Below, piece by piece: positions 29,802-37,954 of a stretch of 64,000 nucleotides of DNA. Where the stretch lies: the NCBI RefSeq assembly GCF_030406775.1, contig NZ_CP129119.1, forward strand, positions 2,080,001 to 2,144,000, written 5' to 3'. The translations under genes were made by a program, and so were the position numbers. How positions within the stretch are numbered: position 1 is the first letter of the stretch; every line of letters begins with the position of its first letter. The notes under the pieces are model-generated. The model had not been told where the DNA came from and searched no databases. It saw only the letters and a list, made by a program, of their open reading frames with translations. Source of the DNA: Sporosarcina trichiuri (GTDB taxonomy: Bacteria; Bacillota; Bacilli; Bacillales_A; Planococcaceae).

Positions 29802-30391
29802 TCGCCGTCTTTCGCTTTCTTCTTGTCCTCGGTGCGGAACACTTTCGCACTGCGGACGTATTCGTTGTCCTGCACATCGGCCCGTTTGTTGACGATGCGC
29901 GCTGCGACGAACAGGTAATCGGAGAGGCGGTTCAAATAGCGCTGCACGGTGCCCGGTACATCCTCTTCCTGTTTCATGAGCGTCACGGTGACGCGTTCCG
30001 CCCGACGTGTGACCGTCCGGCATACGTGCAGGGCCGCGGCTGCCTTCGATCCGCCCGGCAGGATGAACTTCTCGAGCGGCGGCGCTTCTTCCATCAGTTC
30101 ATCGATCCGCTGCTCGAGCACCCCGATCGGCTCATCAGACAGCTTATAATGCCGCTCTTTCATGACGTTCGCAAGGTCACCGCCGCCGTCGAACAGTTCG
30201 TTCTGGACGGCTTCGAGATCGTCGAAGATATCCCGGCATGCCGTCTGGTCGAGTTCCGCCATCGCCTGGCCGATGAATGAATTCAGTTCATCGATCGTTC
30301 CGTACGCTTCCACCCGGAGGCTGTCTTTGTCGACACGGCCGCCGATCAGGCTCGTCTGCCCTTTGTCACCTGTTTTCGTATACAGTTTCAT
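29798..30391 (-). CDS. pduO: PduO-type ATP:cob(I)alamin adenosyltransferase
   Basis: Adds the 5'-deoxyadenosyl group to cob(I)alamin or cobinamide, making the form IcmF needs. 197 aa. MKLYTKTGDKGQTSLIGGRVDKDSLRVEAYGTIDELNSFIG is the ATP-binding N-terminus; FILPGGSKAAAALHVCRTVTRRAERV and YLNRLSDYLFVAARIVN are the conserved trimer active-site helices. The ATG at 30391 follows GGGAGAGGATTACTC. It overlaps the next gene by four bases. Confidence 0.95.
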   Translation of the reverse strand: MKLYTKTGDKGQTSLIGGRVDKDSLRVEAYGTIDELNSFIGQAMAELDQTACRDIFDDLEAVQNELFDGGGDLANVMKERHYKLSDEPIGVLEQRIDELMEEAPPLEKFILPGGSKAAAALHVCRTVTRRAERVTVTLMKQEEDVPGTVQRYLNRLSDYLFVAARIVNKRADVQDNEYVRSAKVFRTEDKKKAKDGE

Positions 30392-30405
30392 GAGTAATCC
30401 TCTCC

Positions 30406-30798
30406 CTATTTCAGTTTTTGCGGGATGCCGAACCAGATCCGGGTCACGGATTCCGCTTCGTGTGCGAGACGCTGGCTGAGCCGGCCGCACGCATCCCGGA
30501 GCGCGCGTTCCTGCGGATCCGCCGGCACGATGCCGCGCCCGATGTCCGTCATGATGACGGTGACGTTGCGGTCCTTGACGAACGACAGCAGTTCTCCGGC
30601 TGCCCGCTCTTCATCCGCAAGGTGCCCGGCCATCCATTGCCCGGGCTCGCACAGGACGAGCGGCCGGTCTGCCGGAATCCCGGCGGCCGACGTCAGATCG
30701 AACGGGCCTTCTTCACCGAGCCAGACAGCCCGTTCTCCGAGCAGTCCCCTCACATATCTCCGTTTTCCATTGGCAACTCCGCCGAGTATGACGTGCAT
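30406..30798 (-). CDS. Truncated CobU-like protein
   Basis: 130 aa starting MHVILGGVANGKRRYVRGLLG after GGAGGGACGGCG. The C-terminal half (MTDIGRGIVPADPQERALRDACGRLSQRLAHEAESVTRIWFGIPQKLK) matches the C-terminus of adenosylcobinamide kinase CobU. The P-loop is degenerate (GGVANGKR, with Arg where Ser/Thr is expected), and the central guanylylated His region is missing. A complete CobU domain is encoded upstream as part of a fusion, so this may be a degenerate paralogue or a partner subunit. It overlaps cobC by 49 bp. Confidence 0.7.
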   Translation of the reverse strand: MHVILGGVANGKRRYVRGLLGERAVWLGEEGPFDLTSAAGIPADRPLVLCEPGQWMAGHLADEERAAGELLSFVKDRNVTVIMTDIGRGIVPADPQERALRDACGRLSQRLAHEAESVTRIWFGIPQKLK

Positions 30799-31337
30799 CG
30801 CCGTCCCTCCTTCCAAGCAGCGGCCGACGCCCAGTACAGGCGGTGGCGGCTTCCGTGCGGGACATCCCACTCCCAGAAGCCCCGTTCCTCCGGTGCGAAA
30901 CGGGCCAGCAGCAGCCGGATCGGCCCGCCGTGCGTGACGGCCCGGGCGCCCGCCGGAAGTGAGCGGAACGCGTCAGCCACCCGTCTTTCCATCTGCAGCA
31001 GCGATTCCCCGTCCGGCGGGGAAACCTGCAGCGGATCATCCACCCAGCGCCGGTATGCTGTATTGTTTTCAAGCTGCGCATACGTTTTCCCTTCAAATTC
31101 CCCGAAATTGCATTCGCGGAACCGGCTGTCCGGCACGTAGCGGGCTCCGGGATACAGCAGTTCCGCCGTCTGCCGCGCACGCAGCAGATCGCTGCCGTAC
31201 ACGGTCTGCAGCTGTTCGTCCGCCGGGCCGGTTACCGCCGGGCGGATCGGTTCGTCGGACCAGCCGACGTAGGCCTTCCGTCCATTGCCGTCCGTCGGCA
31301 GATGCCGGATCAGGACAAGCTCAACACCGTGATCCAC
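30750..31337 (-). CDS. cobC: Alpha-ribazole phosphatase-like histidine phosphatase
   Basis: 195 aa of the phosphoglycerate mutase-like family. ELVLIRHLPTDGNGRKAYVG carries the RH catalytic motif, RECNFGEFEGKTYAQL is typical of CobC, and AVTHGGPIRLLL holds the second active-site His. It would remove the 5'-phosphate of alpha-ribazole-phosphate or cobalamin-5'-phosphate. A GTG at 31337 with GGAGGT six bases upstream is the best start; this overlaps cobS by 28 bp. Confidence 0.85.
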   Translation of the reverse strand: MDHGVELVLIRHLPTDGNGRKAYVGWSDEPIRPAVTGPADEQLQTVYGSDLLRARQTAELLYPGARYVPDSRFRECNFGEFEGKTYAQLENNTAYRRWVDDPLQVSPPDGESLLQMERRVADAFRSLPAGARAVTHGGPIRLLLARFAPEERGFWEWDVPHGSRHRLYWASAAAWKEGRRCTSYSAELPMENGDM

Positions 31338-32071
31338 AACAGCACCTCCATCCCTTCGATGAATGCCCCGCACAAGTCACCCGTGACACCGCCGAAGTGC
31401 CGCCGGCTCCAAAAACGGAACAGCAGGACTGCTCCGGCGATGACCGCGGCCAGGGCGAGGGGCAGCATGACGGTCCCCGTGTACCGCCCGCACAGCACGA
31501 CAGCCGCTCCCAGGCAGCCTGCCGTCCAGCCGGCCAGCACACTGCTGTTCAGCCGGCTCCGGAAGAAATGGGCGATGCCCGTCTCCTTGGCCGGTTCCGT
31601 GATGACGAAATAGACAGCCATGGCACTTCTGGACAAAAACGGGATGATGATGACCCAGCCCCAGCTGTCCGCATGGGCCGCTGCCCATTCGTACAGGACC
31701 GCGAACTTCAGCAGTACGAGCACCAGCAGGCCGAGCACCCCGAACGCGCCGATCCGCGGATCGCCGAGGATCTCATGACGTCGTTTTCGATCTTGATATG
31801 AAAAGAACGCATCACACGTATCCGCAACGCCGTCGAGATGGAGCCCTCCTGTCAGGATGACGCCCGCCGCAAGCATGAGTGCAGCGGTCAGGAGCGGGCT
31901 GAACCCCGCATATGCTCCAGCCGCATGGATCCCGAGCATCAGGATTCCGATCAGCGCGCCGACCCACGGAAGGGCGCCGTACATGACGGTGACCGTCCGC
32001 CGGTCCATCGGGAGTTCACGGCGCACCGGCAGGCTCGTGAAGAACTGCAGGGCGAGCAGGAGACCGGTCAT
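31310..32071 (-). CDS. cobS: Adenosylcobinamide-GDP ribazoletransferase CobS
   Basis: Integral membrane enzyme that joins adenosylcobinamide-GDP and alpha-ribazole(-phosphate). 253 aa with five to six membrane segments. MTGLLLALQFFTSLPVRRE, GGLHLDGVADTCDAFFSYQDRKRRHEILGDPRIGAFGVLGLLVLVLLK (with the conserved Asp residues), and FGGVTGDLCGAFIEGMEV are diagnostic. ATG overlaps the preceding stop (ATGA). Confidence 0.95.
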   Translation of the reverse strand: MTGLLLALQFFTSLPVRRELPMDRRTVTVMYGALPWVGALIGILMLGIHAAGAYAGFSPLLTAALMLAAGVILTGGLHLDGVADTCDAFFSYQDRKRRHEILGDPRIGAFGVLGLLVLVLLKFAVLYEWAAAHADSWGWVIIIPFLSRSAMAVYFVITEPAKETGIAHFFRSRLNSSVLAGWTAGCLGAAVVLCGRYTGTVMLPLALAAVIAGAVLLFRFWSRRHFGGVTGDLCGAFIEGMEVLLWITVLSLS

Positions 32072-32904
32072 GGCCGTCCCTCCCCGCCATCAATGAGCGA
32101 GCGGATGAATGGCCAGTCGACCGCCTTCCGGACGTGCGCCGCCCAGCCGTCATACTTGTCGCCGCCCGCTGTATAAGCGGCGATCTCTCTGTCGGCGTCC
32201 TCCTCGGCGATGCCATGAGCCGGCAGATGCGGGATGATTCCCGCAACAGGTATCCCGGTGTAGGATTCAAGCCACTCGACACCGTCCCGGAACGATGCCG
32301 GATCGCCTTTGAATTGATTGATGACAATCGCTTTGACACGGGCCCGCTCATTGGGGCGCAGGAGTGCGAGTGTCCCTGCGATGGATGCGAACACGCCGCC
32401 CCGGTCGATGTCTGCCACGAGGATCACGGGGACGTCAGCCATCTCCGCGATGCGCATGTTGGTGATGTCACGGTCGCGGAGATTCATCTCCACCGGGCTG
32501 CCTGCCCCTTCGATGACGAGGGCGTCGTATGCCGCTGCCAGCGTATCGAGTGACGAGCGGATCGTCCGGAGCGCTTCCTCGAAATACTGCTCACGGTACG
32601 CCAGACCGTCTGTCGGCATAAGCGGGCGTCCGCAGAATGTTCCCGTCAGTATGCCGTCCGGCCCCGGCTGCAGGATAATCGGATTCATGGCGGAGACGGC
32701 TTCCGTACGGGCGGCCTCCGCCTGGATCGCCTGCGCCCGGCTGATCGGGATGCCGTCCGATGCCGGGACGCTGTATGGCGACAGGTTCTGCGACTTGAAC
32801 GGCGCCGTCCGGATTCCCTCTTCTGCGAGCAGCCGGCAGAATGCCGTGCAGACGAGACTCTTTCCCACGTCGGATGCGGTGCCCATCACCATGATACCTT
32901 TCAT
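32068..32904 (-). CDS. cobQ: Cobyric acid synthase-like protein lacking the glutamine amidotransferase domain
   Basis: 278 aa. The N-terminal dethiobiotin-synthetase-like ATPase domain of CobQ/CbiP is intact: VMGTASDVGKSLVCTAFC (P-loop, Lys15), PFKSQNLSPYS, SRAQAIQAEAA, MNPIILQPG, VIEGAGSPVEMNLRDRDITNM and ADIDRGGVFASIAG. After GIIPHLPAHGIAEEDADREI the protein jumps to a tail (YDGWAAHVRKAVDWPFIRSLI) resembling the very end of normal CobQ (about 500 aa). The whole GATase domain with its Cys/His/Glu triad is missing. It starts after AAAGGGGG and ends inside the cobS start codon. It may use free ammonia, another GATase, or be under decay. Confidence 0.85.
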   Translation of the reverse strand: MKGIMVMGTASDVGKSLVCTAFCRLLAEEGIRTAPFKSQNLSPYSVPASDGIPISRAQAIQAEAARTEAVSAMNPIILQPGPDGILTGTFCGRPLMPTDGLAYREQYFEEALRTIRSSLDTLAAAYDALVIEGAGSPVEMNLRDRDITNMRIAEMADVPVILVADIDRGGVFASIAGTLALLRPNERARVKAIVINQFKGDPASFRDGVEWLESYTGIPVAGIIPHLPAHGIAEEDADREIAAYTAGGDKYDGWAAHVRKAVDWPFIRSLIDGGEGRP

Positions 32905-34550
32905 CGGGCGCCGCCCCCTTTGTGGAACACCGGAATGCCGCTGTCCATTTCGACTGCGATATCTGCCCGCAGAGCGAGCTGCTGGTGGAGACGACCGAGC
33001 CATTCCGTGTAGCTGCGGGTCGTTTCGTCGTCTTTCAGCGGTTCATCGAACACTTCATTGGACACGATGGCGAGCACGCCGGCGGTTTCCAGTATTTCAT
33101 CGAGCGTCGTGAGCAGACGCTCCATTTTGCGCTCCAGGCAGCCGGGTTCCAGGATGCAAGGCGTGCCCGTCTCCCAGCCCGTGAATGCCTCATTTGCAAG
33201 CCAGGTCGTCGCACAGTCCCACAGCACATGGTCGCCGGGCTGCAGCTGCGGTACCGCGTCCCCGAGATCGACCGGCTGCTCGATGGTGACCCAGCCGTCG
33301 CCAGCCCGGCCGGCTTTGTGCCGTTCGATCCGAGCTTTCATCTCGGCATCATCCGGCCGGCCGGAGGCGATGTAGACGAGCCGGCCGCCGGTCTTTGCAG
33401 CCCTCTCTTTGACGAATGACTCCGCAAAGGCGCTTTTGCCGCTGCGCACTCCCCCGCAGATGAAGGCGAGCGTCCCCCTGCTGAATAGTTCATCAAGCGC
33501 TTTCCGCAGCCGCTCCATATCGCGGGCGGTCTTCATGCCGATCCGGAGCCAGCGTCCGTCGAGCCCTCGGAAATTCTCCGTATGCCGCACGACCAGCCCC
33601 TGTTCGAGCAGGCCTTTCAGGACAGAATCTGCGGACCGGGATGCCGGCGGCTTGAACAGCAGGAAATTTGCAGCAGACGGCAGCACCGTACAGCCATGCG
33701 ACCTGAGGAACTCCGTCATCTTCACACGCTCGGCTGCGGCCCGGCTGACCGCTTTCTGGCGGTAGTCCTCCTGCTTCAGACAGAGCGCGCCGATCTGCGC
33801 GGCGACTGCATTGACATTCCAATGCGGGGCCATGGTGCGCAGACGGCCGATCCGTTCAGGATGCGCGACTGCATACCCGAGCCGGATGCCAGGGACCGCA
33901 TACAGCTTCGTCATCGACCGGACGACGGTGAGGTGATCGAATTCCCCGATGTCCGGGATGAAGGAATGGGCTTCGTCCGCCCAGTCGATGAAGGCTTCAT
34001 CCAGAATGACATCACAGTGTGCCTGCCCGGCTTCTTCGATCAGCCCCCGGAGTATCCGGCGGTCCGGCAGCAGGCCTGTCGGATTGTTCGGCGTGCACAG
34101 ATAGAGCACATCGGCACCGGCCAGCTGTTCCCGGATTTCATCTGCAGGCAGGGCGAATCCGCCGGTTTCCTGTGCCTGGATCCGGATGATGTGCGCACCG
34201 GCAGCCGTCAGTGTCGCTTCGTACTCGGAGAATGCCGGATCGATGAGGATCGCCCGCTTTCCGGCATACTGCTGCGCAAGGAGTGACAGCAGTTCCGCAG
34301 CGCCGTTCCCCGGCAGGATCCGCTCCGCCGCGACTCCGTGATACGCCGCTGCAGCGGACAGGAACGGCTCGCCGGATGGGTCCGGATACCGGACGATCGC
34401 CGGATAGAGCGATTCCCAGTGCCGGAACACAGCAGCCGGCGGTCCGGCGGGGTTGCAGTTTTCGCTGAAATCGGTGACGGCGGGCGGCACCGGGATATTG
34501 AGCTGTCTATAGAGCATATGCGGATTCGCGCCGTGTTCAGGCAAGTGCAT
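32901..34550 (-). CDS. CobD-CobU fusion: threonine-phosphate decarboxylase / adenosylcobinamide kinase
   Basis: 549 aa with two enzymes. Residues about 1-355 are a PLP aminotransferase-fold protein with FSENCNPAGPP, GNGAAELL, CTPNNPTGLL, DEAFIDW and Lys215 in VRSMTKLYAVPGIRLGY, fitting L-threonine-O-3-phosphate decarboxylase (CobD), which makes aminopropanol phosphate. Residues about 358-549 are CobU, with P-loop FICGGVRSGKSAF (366-373), YIASGRPDDAEMKARIERHKAGR, and SNEVFDEP…TEWLGRLHQQLALRADIAVEM. AGGAGGAATCTGTT precedes the ATG, which overlaps cbiB by 14 bp. The fusion joins steps on either side of CbiB. Confidence 0.9.
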   Translation of the reverse strand: MHLPEHGANPHMLYRQLNIPVPPAVTDFSENCNPAGPPAAVFRHWESLYPAIVRYPDPSGEPFLSAAAAYHGVAAERILPGNGAAELLSLLAQQYAGKRAILIDPAFSEYEATLTAAGAHIIRIQAQETGGFALPADEIREQLAGADVLYLCTPNNPTGLLPDRRILRGLIEEAGQAHCDVILDEAFIDWADEAHSFIPDIGEFDHLTVVRSMTKLYAVPGIRLGYAVAHPERIGRLRTMAPHWNVNAVAAQIGALCLKQEDYRQKAVSRAAAERVKMTEFLRSHGCTVLPSAANFLLFKPPASRSADSVLKGLLEQGLVVRHTENFRGLDGRWLRIGMKTARDMERLRKALDELFSRGTLAFICGGVRSGKSAFAESFVKERAAKTGGRLVYIASGRPDDAEMKARIERHKAGRAGDGWVTIEQPVDLGDAVPQLQPGDHVLWDCATTWLANEAFTGWETGTPCILEPGCLERKMERLLTTLDEILETAGVLAIVSNEVFDEPLKDDETTRSYTEWLGRLHQQLALRADIAVEMDSGIPVFHKGGGAR

Positions 34551-35505
34551 AACAGATTCCTCCTATCAGGATGCCGATGAGCCAGATGATCCATGAGGTG
34601 CGGGTGAGCTGTACGATGGTCTCGTCGATGTCGTTCGCGGACAGCCGCCGCAGCCCCGGTCCAAACTGCGGCCGGTGCGACGGCACGCCGCGGTATGTAT
34701 TTGTTCCGCCGAGCCGGACGCCGAGTTGCCAGGCGGTGGCGGCTTCGAGATAGCCGCTGTTCGGACTGGGATGTTTGCGGGCGTCCGTCCGCCAGCCGGC
34801 CAGCCGGTCCATCAGCGGGATGCCGCTCGGGTTCGGGGAGACGAGCAGGATCACAAGTCCCGAAATCCTGGCGGAGATGAAGTTCAGAATGTCGTCCAGG
34901 CGTGCGGAAGCGGTGCCGAACTGCAAGTACCGATCATCTTTATACCCGACCATCGAGTCGAGCGTGTTGACGGCTTTGTACAGCCAGATGCCGGGCGCCC
35001 CGCCTAGGAATGCGAAGAACAGAGGGGCGGTGACGCCGTCCGAAATGTTTTCGGAGACGGTTTCGACGACTCCTCGTGTAATCTCCGGTTCATCGAGCAT
35101 TTCCGTGTCGCGTCCGACAATCCAGGACAGCTTGCGCCGCGCTTCCGTCACATCACCCGCAGCAAGGGGATGCGCCACGCCGCGCGCCGCATCCGCCAGA
35201 CTCTTTTGTGCGAGTGCGACGGCGATGAGAATGCTCTCCGCAATCACACCGGCGGCCGGATGGAGCCAATAGCCGCCGGCCGTTATCACGCCGGCCGCAA
35301 GTATCGCAGGCAGCACGGTGAGAAGCAGCAGGAGCACACCCTTCGCTGACCGGTATCCGCCCCGGTTCAGGTTCTTTGTCAGGAAGGCGATCCACGCGCC
35401 GAGCCAACGTACGGGATGGGGCCAATGCGGCGGATCGCCGAGCAGCCGGTCGAGGAGGAAGCCGATCGTTACCGCCAGCAGATGCAGTGCAATCAGCGTG
35501 TCCAT
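34537..35505 (-). CDS. cbiB: Adenosylcobinamide-phosphate synthase CbiB
   Basis: Membrane enzyme that attaches (R)-1-amino-2-propanol phosphate to adenosylcobyric acid. 322 aa. LLDRLLGDPPHWPHPVRWLGAWI is the family signature; SWIVGRDTEMLDEPEITRGVVETVSENISDGVTAPLFFAFLGGAPGIWLYKAVNTLDSMVGYKDDRY is highly conserved. Several membrane segments at both ends. The ATG at 35505 follows AAGGAGGCGAAAGG; the longer open frame overlaps btuD-cbiZ and is not used. Confidence 0.95.
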   Translation of the reverse strand: MDTLIALHLLAVTIGFLLDRLLGDPPHWPHPVRWLGAWIAFLTKNLNRGGYRSAKGVLLLLLTVLPAILAAGVITAGGYWLHPAAGVIAESILIAVALAQKSLADAARGVAHPLAAGDVTEARRKLSWIVGRDTEMLDEPEITRGVVETVSENISDGVTAPLFFAFLGGAPGIWLYKAVNTLDSMVGYKDDRYLQFGTASARLDDILNFISARISGLVILLVSPNPSGIPLMDRLAGWRTDARKHPSPNSGYLEAATAWQLGVRLGGTNTYRGVPSHRPQFGPGLRRLSANDIDETIVQLTRTSWIIWLIGILIGGICYALA

Positions 35506-36962
35506 CCTTTCGCCTCCTTGTAGGTCCGGATTGCGCAGACCGTGCATTCGAACACACCGGTCCCGATTAGTTTGCCGAGCGGCGCGACCGGCCCTGCATA
35601 CGGAAGTTCCGCCCCCTGCTGGACCGCCGCGACCAGGATGCTGTCCGTCGACGTTCCGGTCGCCTGTGTGCCTGTGAGCGGGTCGAGGACATTCTCTGCC
35701 TGCAGGGCGCGTGTTTTCGCTTCGGTCGCCGTGATCATCGCCTGAATGAATGCTTCGTCCGTCAGGCGGCCATTGACGAACACCCATGTATTGATGGTGC
35801 CGGCGGCCGTTTCGCGCATGGCGGCGCAGGACGCATCGACGGCATTTCCGACACCGGCCGTGACGGCGATGACGACCGAGAACCCGTCCTCTTCATAGCG
35901 GCGGATTTCCGCATCCTTCGTATGGACGGCGGTCATCATGCCGACTGTGCCGGTCAGCGGGTGCCCGGCCGCCTGCAGATAGGCGGCCATCTCTTTGCTG
36001 ACGTCATCCGTATTGTAGGCGGCATCCACCCGCCGGTTGACGAAGGTCCGGTACCAGCCCGTGCCCGGGTTATGGACAGCCGACGAAACCGTTTTCAAGG
36101 CGATCGGCGTCTTGAGCACGACGGCATCGGACGTGACGGTGAACTGGGCTTCATCCACCTCGAACGGTATGGGACTCTGCACAGCGGACGGCAGCAGGGT
36201 CATCTGCGGTTTCGGCAGCGACGGATGCGCCTGCGTCCTGACGTCCGCCCCGTAGACCTCGCGGATGACCGCTTCCCGGACGATCTCCTGCGGTTCGCCG
36301 ATCTTGGCGATGCGGCCATCCTGCATGAGCAGCAGGCGGTCGCAGTACAGAGCCGCCAGGTTGACGTCGTGGAAAACGGAGACGACGGTCTTGCCTTCGT
36401 CTGCAGCCAGGCTCCTGACCGTGTCGAGGAGCTGCTGCTGGTAGGCGATGTCGAGATGGTTCGTCGGTTCGTCGAGCAGCAGGAGCGGCGCCTGCTGGGC
36501 GAGCGCCTGGGCGACGAACACGCGCTGCTGTTCGCCGCCGGACAGTGATTCGATGAATGCCTCCGCATAGCGTGTTACACCTGTCCGCTCCATCGCGCGG
36601 CAGACGGCCTCCTCATCCGCTGCCGTCCAGCTTGCGAACAGGCCCGACTGGTACGGATAGCGCCCGAGCTCCACGGTCGACCGCACCGTGTTCGAGAAGG
36701 CATGGGCATGCAGCTGGGGCAGGACGGCGACGCGGCGGGCGAATTCTTTCGCAGTATAGCTGTCTGACGGCCGGCCGCCGATTTCGACGGTGCCTCCCTG
36801 TTTCGGCAGGATGCCCGAGATGATCTTGAGCAGCGTCGATTTGCCGCTGCCATTCGGCCCGAGGATGCCGAGCACTTCACCCGGACGTACATCGAAGGAG
36901 ACGCCATCCACGATGAGCCCTTTTCCATAGCTGCCTGAGACGTTTTCCACGTGCAGCATCAT
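35493..36962 (-). CDS. BtuD-CbiZ fusion: corrinoid ABC ATPase / adenosylcobinamide amidohydrolase
   Basis: 489 aa. The first 255 residues are an ABC ATPase (Walker A GILGPNGSGKSTLLK, signature ESLSGGEQQRVFVAQALA, Walker B LLLLDEPTNHLD, switch His in VFHDVNLA). From about 270 on it is CbiZ: TGWYRTFVNRRVDAAYN, GTVGMMTAVHTKDAEI, VTAGVGNAVDASC, NTWVFVNGRLTDEAFIQAMITATEAKTRAL and TGTSTDSILVAA. CbiZ cleaves the aminopropanol of adenosylpseudocobalamin or adenosylcobinamide to give adenosylcobyric acid, allowing scavenging of foreign corrinoids. It is coupled to btuC by an ATGA overlap. Confidence 0.94.
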   Translation of the reverse strand: MMLHVENVSGSYGKGLIVDGVSFDVRPGEVLGILGPNGSGKSTLLKIISGILPKQGGTVEIGGRPSDSYTAKEFARRVAVLPQLHAHAFSNTVRSTVELGRYPYQSGLFASWTAADEEAVCRAMERTGVTRYAEAFIESLSGGEQQRVFVAQALAQQAPLLLLDEPTNHLDIAYQQQLLDTVRSLAADEGKTVVSVFHDVNLAALYCDRLLLMQDGRIAKIGEPQEIVREAVIREVYGADVRTQAHPSLPKPQMTLLPSAVQSPIPFEVDEAQFTVTSDAVVLKTPIALKTVSSAVHNPGTGWYRTFVNRRVDAAYNTDDVSKEMAAYLQAAGHPLTGTVGMMTAVHTKDAEIRRYEEDGFSVVIAVTAGVGNAVDASCAAMRETAAGTINTWVFVNGRLTDEAFIQAMITATEAKTRALQAENVLDPLTGTQATGTSTDSILVAAVQQGAELPYAGPVAPLGKLIGTGVFECTVCAIRTYKEAKGWTR

Positions 36963-37954
36963 GCAGTCCCCCCTTTCCTCTGCCTGTAGAAGATGAATGC
37001 GAACACCGGCGCGCCGATGAATGCGGTGATGACGCCGACTGGCAGTTCGGTCGGCGCGATGATCGTGCGGGCGAGCAGGTCACAGATGATGAGCAGCGAG
37101 GCTCCGTTCAGGAATGACAGCGTCAGCAAGTGCCGGTGGTCGGACCCGAACAGCAGGCGTGTCATGTGCGGGACGACGAGGCCGACGAAGCCGATCGTGC
37201 CCGAGACGGACACCGCGGCGCCTGTCAGGATGGAGCCGCCGATCAGGATGGTGAGCTTGCGGCGGGCGACGTCGACGCCGAGGTGCTTCGCCCGTTCCTC
37301 CCCGAACAGCATCGCGTTCAGCTCCCTCCGGTTCATCCAGAGAAGGAATGCGCCGATCACAGTGAACGGCAGGATCATCCAGACGTACTTCCAGCCGCGC
37401 ATCGACACGCTGCCGAGCAGCCAGCCGATGATCTGGCGCAGCTCCTCGCCGGTGAGTGCGATCATGAGTGACAGCACCGAGCCGAGGAACGAGCCGAAGA
37501 TGATGCCGGTCAGGATGATCGTCTCCATATTGAGTCCGCGGTCGACGAGTTTCGCGAATGCGAGCACAGTGAACATCGTGGCGGCGGCACCGAGCATGCT
37601 GAAGACGGGCAGGGTGTACAGCCCGAACATCGGAATGCTGATACCGAAAAAGAGTGTCATCACAGCGCCGACTGAGGCGCCGGATGACACTCCGAGCGTG
37701 TATGGATCCGCAAGCGGGTTTTTCAGCAGGCCCTGGAAGGCAGCGCCGGCGATCGCAAGCGATGCGCCGACAAGCCCTGCCAGCAGGACGCGCGGCATCC
37801 GGATCTTCCAGAGGATGGTGGATGCTGTCTGATCCGCTCCGTTGTTCCACAGCGTGCTCAGCGGGAGGTGCACCGCCCCGATCGATACACCGAGCCAGAC
37901 AGCCGTTACAAGGACGGCCGCTGAGACGGTATAGGCGATCAGCGGGCGTCTCAC
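36959..37954 (-). CDS. btuC: Corrinoid ABC transporter permease (FecCD family)
   Basis: 331 aa with about ten membrane helices. KIRMPRVLLAGLVGASLAIAGAAFQGLLKNPLADPYTLGVSSGASVGAV is the classic FecCD signature, and GFVGLVVPHMTRLLFGSDHR contains the cytoplasmic coupling helix that contacts the ATPase. GTG start overlapping the btuF stop. It forms the importer with BtuF and the BtuD domain of the next gene. Confidence 0.93.
   Translation of the reverse strand: MRRPLIAYTVSAAVLVTAVWLGVSIGAVHLPLSTLWNNGADQTASTILWKIRMPRVLLAGLVGASLAIAGAAFQGLLKNPLADPYTLGVSSGASVGAVMTLFFGISIPMFGLYTLPVFSMLGAAATMFTVLAFAKLVDRGLNMETIILTGIIFGSFLGSVLSLMIALTGEELRQIIGWLLGSVSMRGWKYVWMILPFTVIGAFLLWMNRRELNAMLFGEERAKHLGVDVARRKLTILIGGSILTGAAVSVSGTIGFVGLVVPHMTRLLFGSDHRHLLTLSFLNGASLLIICDLLARTIIAPTELPVGVITAFIGAPVFAFIFYRQRKGGTA

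Noticed and set aside
29802..30023. Longer form of the CblS-like protein
   Set aside because: The upstream 74 codons lie in the pduO gene in another frame; the GTG overlapping the pduO stop is the better start.
31310..32071. Missing CobQ amidotransferase domain hidden by a frameshift downstream
   Set aside because: The sequence directly after cobQ is a complete cobS starting at its own overlapping ATG; there is no room for 200 more residues.
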